This document shows, one piece after another, positions 34,677 through 43,845 of a DNA stretch of 64,000 nt. Position 1 is the first letter of the stretch. The number at the start of each line of letters is the position of its first letter. The notes beneath the pieces were generated by a model. That model was not told the DNA's origin. It saw only the letters and a program-made list of their open reading frames with translations, and made no database searches. The position numbers were made by a program, and so were the translations under genes. Source of the stretch: Siphonodentalium dalli (taxonomy: Eukaryota; Mollusca; Scaphopoda; Gadilida; Siphonodentaliidae); NCBI GenBank assembly GCA_032622095.1, contig CP136062.1, positions 9,763,710 through 9,827,709 of the forward strand. Reading direction: 5' to 3'.

Positions 34677-36056
34677 CTAACTGTAATGATGGTGATGAAT
34701 GGTAACATTCGTAATCGGAATGTTGTATGTTATGCCACTCATGGGAACCCTCGAACGATTAAGATTAATCTCGGACCCGGTCTCCACCCTGCTGTGTACA
34801 TTTGTCTGGTTTTGTGGTGTATTTATCAAAGGTCCACTTTCTGCTGCATTGTCCGAAATTAACTGGCGAACCTCCTGTTGAAGGTAATTTTCTTGTGAAG
34901 AAGTTAGTTGGAGAATGTCTACATTAGATAGGTCTATCTCTGGGTCGACGACCAGATTTTCTGTACTTTGTGGAGCATGTATTTATTGTGAGTCAGAGTG
35001 TACAGGCATTCCAGATACCACATTTTCTAGAGTAGCCGCCATCCTTTCCTGCTGTTCCTCACTGGTTCTCGCATAACTTCGGATGCTGCTCTCAGACTTA
35101 TGTCCAGATATAGCCATCACACGACGAGCCTCATAGTCATTGAGTAGGGTAATTGAGGTGGCACGTAAGCAGTGATTTGTATACTTTTTTTATAACTGGG
35201 CCGCTGATGACTACTTTTTCATCTAGTCGCCCAACGTATTCTTTCCAAATGGAGAATTGTCATACCACGGTTCACTTTCAACAATCTTTGACTTTGGCCT
35301 TTGAAAGAAAAAGTCGCATTCGTGGTTTAATTTGGAAAGATACTTGACGAATGAGTTGTAAGGACACATATTATTTTCAGTTTTGTAGATTCGGCCTCCT
35401 TAAATGTCGGTATCCTGGACACCACCTCTGTGGTTTTTTGTAGTCATATCTTTTAGCGTAATATATTTGCAATTCTCATCGAACACAAAATCAGTCTTTC
35501 TAATGTCACGAAGATTCTATCGGCCACGATTACAGAAATAAATCATAAAATATAGGAAAACCTTGTCTTGCAGTCCACGCGGAGTGCCCATCTTCAGAAA
35601 ATCATACAGTTTCTTCAGATCTTCTTTACTCAGTGCGTCAATGTGGGTCACCTTCGCCTTACCCTCATGTTTCAATTTGGCTAAAACTGGACGGAATATT
35701 CTGTTTGAGCTGGTGAATTCAGGTGAATTTACATTGTCCAAATTGTTCAACTTCTCGAATTGTTTTTGCAGTCCATACCGGATTGACAGCATAGATTTAT
35801 GTGTGTACAATTCTCCATCAGTCATTCTAGCAGCCGCATAAAACGATTTGAGAATGGAATCCAATTTCGAAGCAGCGACATCAGCCGAAGGAATTTCCAC
35901 AGATTTTTCGGAGCAGTACGTTTTTAGAATATTCACGGCACTTTTGATGACATTCTTTGTGCTTAGAGAATCTCTATTCTCTAACAAGTTATTGATGTCA
36001 TCCTCGGAAATATCAGAAAATCGAGACATAATTGTGTTGTTTATCAAGCGTGACAA
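34677..36056 (-). pseudogene. Crypton/KIAA1958-like tyrosine recombinase with six nonsense codons
   Basis: A single frame of 460 codons (ATG 36056; internal Met at codon 10 starts MSRFSDISEDDINNLL). Residues 1-179 form the N-terminal core-binding part (DGELYTHKSMLSIRYGLQ, LKHEGKAKVTHI, ALSKEDLKKLYDFLK). The catalytic part follows: RGR at 177-179 with NLR after it, KYTNHCLRATSITLL with H295 and R298, SGHKSESSIRSYAR with H319 and nucleophile Y328, then a Gln/Asn-rich tail ending IHHHHYS. This matches the DUF3504/KIAA1958-like family derived from Crypton DNA transposons, which cut and join DNA through a covalent 3'-phosphotyrosine. Stops lie at codons 180, 219, 278, 282, 289 and 358, yet there is no frameshift. 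Presumably nuclear when functional; non-functional here unless read through. Confidence 0.85.
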
Positions 36057-36123
36057 TGTGGAAATCCGGTATAATTAAAAACCGAAACCGGAAATTTCCG
36101 GAAATAGCCGAAACGTCACGAAA

Positions 36124-36284
36124 TTCGTTCGGGCCAGTCAACAGTTCGCTCGGAGCACAGTCAACAGTTCGCTCGGAGCCAGTCAACAGTTCGCTCGGGT
36201 CGGGCAACAGTTCACCCGTGACGTCACGAAGCTGACCGTGATTGCAAATCCGGCAACAGTTCATTCAGGGCGGGCAACAGTTCG
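36124..36284. promoter_or_regulatory. Upstream tandem CAACAGTTC repeats with a CRE-like palindrome
   Basis: The word caacagttc occurs six times between 36139 and 36282, mostly as gtcaacagttcgctcgg at about 21-23-bp spacing. At 36218-36227 lies GTGACGTCAC, a palindrome that contains the CRE/ATF core TGACGTCA. The block lies 70-230 bp upstream of the recombinase start, where a promoter would be expected. It may be the element's promoter or its terminal recombination region; that role is inferred. Confidence 0.45.
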
Positions 36285-36370
36285 TTGCGGCGTTATGAAC
36301 GCGAATTTGGCGTTAACCAGTTAATTCTAAATCCCAATGATTTACGAAGTAAAACTCTACTATTGGGTAA

Positions 36371-36515
36371 CAATGCAAAATACACTCGTCTGCACAAACA
36401 CCATGGTAATTATAATGACAATGAATAAATGGGTGGAGTAATACATTCATTTTCATTATAATTACCATGTTGTTTGCGTCGTTCACAGAGCACACAAGTG
36501 TATTTTGCACCATTG
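36371..36515. mobile_element. ~145-bp hairpin
   Basis: Left arm caatgcaaaatacactcgt, then accatggtaattataatgac; right arm attataattaccatg, then acaagtgtattttgcaccat. The right arm carries a short extra stretch (gttcacagagcac). Fold-back MITE-like, non-coding. Confidence 0.65.
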
Positions 36516-36636
36516 CTGCATATAGTCTGCTAAGGAGACGGTCACATTAACATATTGTACAACAAAAGTTTTTTAAAATAAAAATTAAGTGTTTGCTGCG
36601 TATTCCAATTGTTTACTAACCGGGTTCCCAATCTGA

Positions 36637-37090
36637 TCCCAGATAGCACACACACGTTGGGCCAACGTTGGAATCCAACGTTGGGCCAACTATGGCTGTT
36701 ACCGCTGTCTCGGCGTCAGCTCGACGTCGGATCCCGTCGTCGACTCGACGGTGGCTCGACATCGAGCCGACGTTGGCGCGCCGTCGTGCACCCGACGTTG
36801 AAACGACGTCGAACCAACGGTGTATTCTACTATTAATACGACGTTGGGCCAACGTTGGGCCAACGTATTAATGGTAGAATATACCATTGGTTCGACGTCG
36901 TTTCAACGTCGGGTGCCCGACGGCACACGAAACGTCGGCTCGACGTCGAACCACCGTCGAGTCGACGACGGGATCCGACGTCGAGCCGACGCAGAGCCAG
37001 CGGCAACAGCCATAGTTGGCCCAACGTTGGATTCCAACCTTGGCCCAACGATAGAAATGACGTTGGCCCAACGTTGACCCAACGATAGAA
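36637..37090. mobile_element. ~450-bp palindromic element of GTTGGGCCAACG repeats
   Basis: The left end reads tcccagatagcacacacacg. The arms (about 36658-36846 and 36860-37050) are reverse complements through ggaatccaacg, ggatcc..gtcgtcgactcgac, cgacgttgaaacgacgtcg and aaccaacggtgtattctac. The centre is a run of GTTGGGCCAACG. A fragment of the same family lies at 46576-46757 and ends gtgctatctggga, the complement of the left end here. Both strands are open in several frames because the repeats contain no stops; these frames are not genes. Confidence 0.75.
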
Positions 37091-38696
37091 CGGATCGACG
37101 CTCCATTCGTAGGAGCGATTCCCCTCACACCAGGGCGTCTTTATAACATTAACATCCGCTGAGATACAACATACCAATTTATACATACAGAGTTCCACAT
37201 AACTTCAAAGTATTATAATTGGAAATATTATTTAAATTCACAAGTATAAAACTCAAAGAAAATGAAAAATACAGAAAAAAATGTCTGCCGATTTAAATAA
37301 AAAGACAAAATTACATGCTATTAGTTGTTGATTTTAAGAATCTTGACCATCCACTCACTCTAAAGAAAATAAAGTTATCGAAAGCGCTACATATTTTTTG
37401 TTAGCTCATATATTCCTTTACCATCCAGAAATGTTTATTTCAGCTCAATTCTGCTCATTTTGCGATTTTGTGCTCTCGATAATGTTGGGAAAAAAATATT
37501 CAAACATATGTGGCTTTAAATTTTAGTCAGGTTATATCTTCTTCGAACATCATTATTCTGGAGGATGATCTGATGTGGATGTGCAAAATTTGAAACGGCC
37601 CAAAGTGCATATGATTAAATTAAACCTAGTAATTGCTCGTTTACTACCAGTAATGTTATATATTTAGAGGGAACTTCGTGCATGGTGATAGAACATGTCA
37701 CGTCAGAAAGAATATCGCGTTTAAATTGCATGCCGTTTTCAAAATAGTCAATGATACTGTTCTGAGTATATGCATTCGATATGCCAATTAATTTTATCTG
37801 TAAACATATTATGAAATGAGCAATTACACAGCTTATTTGTATCTATGCACATACGTATGACGCTTCTTGTATATGTTGGGATGATTTATCTGGGAGAAAT
37901 TAAACTCGTGGATCCATAAAAATTAATTTATGTATAGAAACCCAACATTTTATATCAAATATAATATTTTCATGATGTGTCTACAGTGTCATGAACTGGA
38001 TTCAGTGTTCTCGTGGCTCATGCATATATGTATACAGGACTTTGGCTTTTATGAAGCAACTGTTTCGTATATATAGATTGACAATCCTTCTGAAGAAATC
38101 ATATCCCGAGAGAAAACATGTTATATTCACCTCCTTGAATATCTGAAATTTACCCACCTGCATGGGTTATCGTTATGATTAATTACTGATGTAACTGCAA
38201 CACCAAGAAGAACACACATCCTTTCAATGCCGATTATTGACACACCGATGCATGCCGAATTTTTGCATCTAATTGAATGCACAACACAGGACGAGTAAGA
38301 ATTTCCATCCAAGTGAATAACCATAAGCTGGTGAATTTATGTCGTACATGGTGTTCTGTCGGTCGCGTGCAATACTATTCACAATATAACGATATGCAGC
38401 ACAATATAGACCATGCTTGAATACTGGTGCATGTAAGTTGCTATATCCATGTCTTGCAAGCCGTTGATGGTTTCGACCGACGAGTAGACATCGATCGAAT
38501 CCGCTTGTAGTAACATAGCTTATACACAAAATTTCCAGATCCAGAAACAGGATAACATGTAGATTTTAAGAAGTCCTGAAAGAAACGGAGAATAACGTTA
38601 CCCCAATGCATTTCTGTGTGCACCTTCACAATGTCACACACTTTACACCTCTTGATAAGAACCAGACCAATCCGGGAAATTCCTATATATATGTGG
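37091..38696. other. No gene seen
   Basis: 1.6 kb of AT-rich sequence. Minus-strand frames at 38127-38324, 38269-38529 and 38441-38746 overlap each other and show no domain. Confidence 0.4.
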
Positions 38697-38726
38697 GGGT
38701 GTGTGTGTGTGTGTGTGAGTGTGTAA
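38697..38726 (+). repeat. (GT)n microsatellite
   Basis: gtgtgtgtgtgtgtgtgt with one a interruption. Confidence 0.9.
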
Positions 38727-39009
38727 ACCCATCTATGTGAGGACATTCATATAGTAAAACAATGTCCTCACAATGTTAACAGTTTTTTCCCTTAAGGCGA
38801 CGGAAATTTGTATTTTTTGAAATTTTTGATATTTTTTCGTCCGCATTAGGCGGAAATGATACTACGCATGCGTTACAAAGATTGCCGTTATTTCGTTAAA
38901 GGTACCCTCCGAGTTTGGATATATTTACGAAATAACGAGGTCCTCACAACTACGGTATTGTTTGAATTTCTAAAGAAATGTTCCCACAACGTGTGTAATA
39001 CAAACAAGG

Positions 39010-39020
39010 GTGTGTGTGTG

Positions 39021-39074
<54 letters not shown>
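39010..39074 (+). repeat. (TG)n microsatellite
   Basis: About 30 TG units with one aggg interruption near 39021. The cysteine/valine-rich reading frame across it is a by-product. Confidence 0.95.
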
Positions 39075-39075
<1 letters not shown>

Positions 39076-39546
39076 ATTATATGCATGTATTTGCAGCAAA
39101 CACTAGAGAACTTTAATTATTCGAACGGTTCTCGATAGTATCGAGGTGCCATATGCCTACATTTGCATGCGGTACGTAATAGATATATACCTATATTGGT
39201 CTCGAGGAATTCACGAGTTTGATGGACTTGAGTATATGGGCTGATAACACCGACGTCGGTTGGTCTGTGATGAAACAGCTATTTGAAAACATGCTTTATT
39301 ATAAAATTTATTGAACTCAGCATTTGGTGACAAATCGGATTGAATATACAGAACGGGGAGGGGGTTGAGAACAGGGGGGTAATATGTCATGGACTTGGAC
39401 AGAGAGCCTTCGTTGGTTGAGGTCATAAATTGCAACAACCCGCGAACCAATCTGTTTTCCAAACTTGACCAAGTTTCAATTGCTCTCCCTTCAATTCGAA
39501 CACATGCATGACCATTTAGTTAGCTATATAATACAATTTGTAGAAA
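39075..39546. other. No gene seen; left flank of the DIRS/Ngaro-like unit
   Basis: Unassigned sequence. The flank ends tttgtagaaa immediately before the A1 repeat. Confidence 0.4.
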
Positions 39547-39746
39547 ATAATGCACCCAGGGCCGATAAGGTTCGGGGTGATTTATGTGGTTCTTTGATCC
39601 TGTCATCCGGCAGACATTCCGGTTTTTCGGTACGATCCGTTACGTATCGGCCGAACTTAAAGTCCGCATTTTACATCCGCCCGGAATGCTGCCTCCTTCC
39701 GGTAACTGAAAAAACAAGTCACTCTTGAATTATACGCATCGCGCTC
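39547..39746 (+). repeat. Split direct repeat A1
   Basis: Starts ataatgcacccagggccgat and ends tacgcatcgcgctc. Pairs with A2 at 41604-41803. Differences are ttacg/ttccg, two changes in the aaaaaacaag stretch, and atta[t/a]acg. Confidence 0.9.
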
Positions 39747-39935
39747 GGTTGTGTGTCGTCAATTCCTATCTGTTTCCACCCGTCACCGTGTTTCTTCACC
39801 AGCCTTCATTTATTCGTCTATCATCTTGTTCCTTGTGCGTTCTGTCTGCGTCCTGTTCCGTCGGCGTTACCTATTTTCGTGGGTCGCGCACGTGTTTCCC
39901 TGTTTGTCGTTCGGTGGCAATCACATAATTCTCAT

Positions 39936-41143
39936 ATGGTTCGTACGGGATCTCGCGGTCGGGCCCGCGACCGTTCGTCTCGTAGTAGTCGACAGGATGC
40001 ATCTGCCAGCTCGTCTCGTGCTGGTCCTGCTTCCAGTGACCGTGTTAGGCCTTCTTCTCGGGTTTCGGCCAGTGTGTCATCTGTGGCTGATTCACGGGTG
40101 CGCGGCCGTGGACAGCATTCGCGTGGCAGGCCTGCCCGTGGCTCTGGACGGGGACGCCGCGCCTCCCGTGGCCGGGTTTCCGATTCTCGTGGCCGCGATC
40201 CTGTTCGTCAGCCTCGTCGTCAGCCCAGTCGTCAGTCTCGTCGCCAGGCTAGTCGCCGACAGGATGGTTCTCCGCGCCCCAAGTTTCCGCGCTATGAATC
40301 CAGGTCACCCGTCGACGCTGCAGTTCTGATGACAGCTCCACTTCTCTCCGCCGCCGCGAGGATTCCCGTGTGGCTTCAGTGATACACCGACCGAACGCTC
40401 CAGCAAGAGACAGAACTGATCCGGGTAATGACTTATTTAGTTTTCCATCCTCGCTTGTCTCCCCTTGGGACGCCCCCTTGCCGATTCCTACGGCGGCAGA
40501 CGGCTTTGGCTCTCACGTTTCCCGATCTATTCGCGACAAAATTTTCCGGGGCGATTTTATCAATTTGGATCAGCTGCAGGAACCCGCCACCTCTATTCAT
40601 ACAGTTGATCCCCATCAGTTGGTTGTCTCTGCTTCCGGGCGAATCCGCGTTGCCCAAGCGGGCATGCTGCTCCAATAACGTCTGTTGACTCGTGGACCGA
40701 TGCTTTTCTCACTTTCGTTTCGGTGTACCTCGACGTTCACCCTGAATCGTCGGCCCAGCCCATTTTGCGTTACCTGCGCACCATTCGTTGGACGGCTGCT
40801 AAATGTGGGGGATCTGCCTGGCGGGTGTACGATACCCAATTTCGGTTGAAGTGGGATGGAAATACAGCTACTCCTTGGGAACACCATCGACCCTAACATT
40901 TGGCTGCTGGTCATGACGCCCCAGGTTCGGCAACCTCCGCAGCCGACTCCGCCTCCGGTTCGTGCCTCCGGGCGTGCGGACAATTTTCCCACGCGTCCGG
41001 GCCGTCCCAGTCCCGTCTGTTTTGAATTCAACGCCGGCCGCTGCTCCTGGCCAAACTGTCGTTTTCGACACATCTGCAACATCTGCTCAGAGCCTCATGC
41101 CGCAACCGCTGCCCATGGACAAGACTCTCGATCTGTAGCCTGA
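39936..41143 (+). pseudogene. Gag-like ORF of a DIRS/Ngaro-type element, frameshifted
   Basis: From ATG 39936 the product starts MVRTGSRGRARDRSS, a long Arg/Ser/Gly-rich region (to about 40310) likely to bind nucleic acid. The frame shifts near 40320 and continues through DSRVASVIHRPNAPARDR to a segment ending VAQAGMLLQ. It shifts again near 40677 into VDSWTDAFLTFVSVYLDVHP and WRVYDTQFRLKW, and again near 40877 into IDPNIWLLVMTP. It ends in a CCCH zinc finger (CFEFNAGRCSWPNCRFRH: C-x7-C-x4-C-x3-H) and CNIC, with stop TGA at 41141. The xxWTxAFxxFxSVYL...YDxQFRL...CFxFNxGRC layout is that of Gag proteins of tyrosine-recombinase retrotransposons. Three frameshifts make it non-functional as a single protein. 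Family call is from memory of the motif pattern. Confidence 0.7.
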
Positions 41144-41160
41144 GTGTAATATTCCAGGCC

Positions 41161-41603
41161 GGTGCTTAGCCATAGGGAGTTGGGCTGTCCAGTGGTCTCT
41201 ACTGCCATTCCTGCGTCACACTCGTTGGGCTTCTCCCTGTTGGCCGTGTGTGCTTATTGCTTAGGGCGCCTCATAGCAATTCTTGGGCGCCGGCTCCGAA
41301 TCGTACCTTAGCTCGTCGGGCCATGCTCATGCCTGCGCTGTACAGCAGTATTTCTTCAGCGTTCTCTGCTTCGGCTTCTCGTCAGAGCGAAGGCTCTGCT
41401 TAATTGGTTTTCCATGCGTATGGGCTATCTGCAGGACAAGCTTATAATGTTACATTAAAGCTGAGATCATACCCCACTCATGTGTTGTCGTTTAAATATT
41501 CCATGTGATAAAGAGTGTTTTCTCTGTAGTGCATAAACAATCAATGCAGTAGTGGCAGGGCTGTCACTGGTGGGGGTAGTGTCTCTTGGATCTGAGTGAT
41601 CAC
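41161..41603 (+). repeat. Split direct repeat B1
   Basis: Starts ggtgcttagccatagggagt, only 17 bp after the gag stop, and runs directly into A2. Same length as B2 (443 bp). All five differences are A in B1 versus G in B2. Confidence 0.9.
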
Positions 41604-41803
41604 ATAATGCACCCAGGGCCGATAAGGTTCGGGGTGATTTATGTGGTTCTTTGATCCTGTCATCCGGCAGACATTCCGGTTTTTCGGTACGATCCGTTCC
41701 GTATCGGCCGAACTTAAAGTCCGCATTTTACATCCGCCCGGAATGCTGCCTCCTTCCGGTAACTGAACAAGCAAGTCACTCTTGAATTAAACGCATCGCG
41801 CTC
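41604..41803 (+). repeat. Split direct repeat A2
   Basis: Copy of A1, directly abutting the end of B1. It is followed by 227 bp (cctccctccccccttggagc ... ctcataccac) found nowhere else in the window. Confidence 0.9.
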
Positions 41804-42030
41804 CCTCCCTCCCCCCTTGGAGCTCCATGCCCCGCTTTGTTCGGCGTCCCGAAGTGGCACGCCATATTCATTGTTCTGTGATGCCTGTTTTGTTTTGGGC
41901 CTAGGGCCCTGTGTGTTTGCATCTCGTTGCTGCTGTTTGTTTTCTCTTTCAGGTGCTGTGTCATCAGTGCCATTGATCCAGCTTTGGTGCGTCCTGCAGG
42001 GGTAACTGTGGTGTTACCCGCTCATACCAC

Positions 42031-42473
42031 GGTGCTTAGCCATAGGGAGTTGGGCTGTCCAGTGGTCTCTACTGCCATTCCTGCGTCGCACTCGTTGGGC
42101 TTCTCCCTGTTGGCCGTGTGTGCTTGTTGCTTAGGGCGCCTCATAGCAATTCTTGGGCGCCGGCTCCGAATCGTACCTTAGCTCGTCGGGCCATGCTCAT
42201 GCCTGCGCTGTACAGCAGTATTTCTTCAGCGTTCTCTGCTTCGGCTTCTCGTCAGAGCGAAGGCTCTGCTTAATTGGTTTTCCATGCGTATGGGCTATCT
42301 GCAGGACAAGCTTATAATGTTACATTAAAGCTGAGATCATACCCCACTCATGTGTTGTCGTTTAAATGTTCCATGTGATAAAGAGTGTTTTCTCTGTAGT
42401 GCGTAAACAATCAATGCAGTAGTGGCAGGGCTGTCACTGGTGGGGGTAGTGTCTCTTGGATCTGAGTGATCGC
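42031..42473 (+). repeat. Split direct repeat B2
   Basis: Copy of B1; ends ggatctgagtgatcgc and is followed by ataatataatatactc of the host DNA. Confidence 0.9.
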
Positions 42474-43484
42474 ATAATATAATATACTCAAATTATCACA
42501 AAGTTGAGAACTTAAACTATCCAGACGATCTCAAAAACATTCCAAATCTTGAAATTAGCTAACCCCATAATAATGACAAAAAGTTCAACAGTTGGCATTC
42601 CATGGCTGCCATGATATTTATTAGATATTTGAAAATGTAAACTATCGATTGAGTATCGAAATGATCTCAAACAGTTTTCGCCTAAGATATTCAACTTGTA
42701 AAGTTATCGAAAATTCAAAATGTTGAACAGTTTGAGGGGAGGGGTGATACCTCATCAATATTGCGATCACCCTAATTATTTGTTCTAAGCCACATCCTGC
42801 TAAAGTGGGCAATTTGATTCTTACTGCCAGAGATATGCGGGCAAGGTTGTCCCACCCTTTCACTTTGACCAAAATGTTAAAAAGTTAGGCACGACATGAC
42901 TGACACGACATTAATTTGTGTTTAATATTGAGAATTCCAGAATGTTGAACAGTTTGAGAAACATTGGGGAGGGGTGGTAACACCTCAAAGTTCAACCCCC
43001 TGTCGCCACATCCATTTTATTTACAAATATTACCATATTTATTCCAACCCACATTGTCACAGACCTGAAATCCTTACTGTCAGGGGCGTGCTGACAGGGG
43101 GTGACAACAGCATGTTGACAGCAGTCCGCCCTTCTGCTAAACTGCTCTAAGTCTACTGGTTAGAAGTTAGAAAAAAAAACTATTTTAGTTGGTAGCTTGA
43201 TGAGCCCCAATCCGTTGAATCCAAGTAAATAATTGATAGGAATACCTCAGACAAAGTATGGGATGGGTAATGTATATGTATATTGGTTAAAAATGCCAAA
43301 CGTTGTGCATGTCGCCATCATTTAAAATTACCCCACCCAATACATTGTATATATTTCATCTGATTTTGCGAGAATCCATACATACTTTTTCACGAGAATC
43401 CAGGGTAATTTCCGAGAATATTTACGAGAATCTAGGTTTGGATTCTCGCCGAAATATATAGGCCCTGCAATAATGCTGAAATGG
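42474..43484. other. No gene seen; loose internal repeats
   Basis: aatgttgaacagtttgag recurs at 42719 and 42951 with similar neighbours (ggggaggggtg ... cacctca), a degenerate repeat. The minus-strand frames at 42512-42694 and 42642-42872 follow it and are not supported. Confidence 0.4.
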
Positions 43485-43845
43485 TCATTGTCACCCTTTT
43501 TCGCCCTGTCGGATACCTGGGCTACCCAGCTTTTTGTTTTAATTTCCAGTTGGGTATACTTTATGAAATCTCTAACAGAGCGTGATTTAATTAGTGAACG
43601 ACGTCAGTGAAATGAACCTGTTCAATATGTGATCACTTTATGAATTGATATAGGCTATATTTGTCACGATGTTTAAAAATAATAGCGGAGAAGAAATGTA
43701 GGCCAAGTCATATGGGTAGGCCTACTGCAGTCTGATTTAACAAAGCTGGGTACCCAAATATAAATGTTACAAAAGCTGGGAACCCAACTGATAGTTTTAA
43801 AAAGTTGGGTAATATCAACTGAACGAAAGGGGGTGACAAATAATC
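43485..43845. repeat. Degenerate inverted repeat, possible MITE
   Basis: Left: cattgtcaccctttttcg, then ctacccagctttttg and ccagttgggta. Right: caaagctgggtaccc, aaaagctgggaacccaactg and cgaaagggggtgacaa. Ends and inner words pair in order. No target duplication resolved. Confidence 0.45.

Larger units (their letters stand above)
39547..42473 (+). mobile_element. DIRS/Ngaro-like retroelement, gag-only, split direct repeats
   Basis: Order: A1 (39547-39746), internal with gag (39747-41160), B1 (41161-41603), A2 (41604-41803), spacer (41804-42030), B2 (42031-42473). A1/A2 differ at 4 of 200 positions and B1/B2 at 5 of 443. An A1-body-B1-A2-B2 order is the split-direct-repeat arrangement of Ngaro/PAT-type tyrosine-recombinase retrotransposons. 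No long target duplication is visible, as expected for recombinase-mediated insertion; ataat occurs at the start of A1, at the B1/A2 junction and after B2. Only gag is present; reverse transcriptase, RNase H and recombinase are absent. The 227-bp spacer is not expected in a canonical Ngaro, so the alternative is a tandem pair of a long and a deleted monomer. GC content is clearly higher than in the surroundings. Confidence 0.7.

Noticed and set aside
36609-37198. Several overlapping frames on both strands around the palindrome
   Set aside because: They mirror each other across an inverted repeat and show the same NVGPT/GQRW-type words from GTTGGGCCAACG; no independent coding signal.
39753-40382. 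Arg/Ser-rich 209-codon frame read as a host RS-domain or splicing protein
   Set aside because: It lies between A1 and B1 of the retroelement and continues, through frameshifts, into the Gag region and CCCH finger, so it is the N-terminus of the element's Gag.
39547-42473. Ordinary LTR retrotransposon
   Set aside because: The repeats are not one continuous direct terminal pair; A and B are split and ordered A1-B1-A2-B2, no TG...CA ends or primer binding site are evident, and the Gag type fits tyrosine-recombinase elements.
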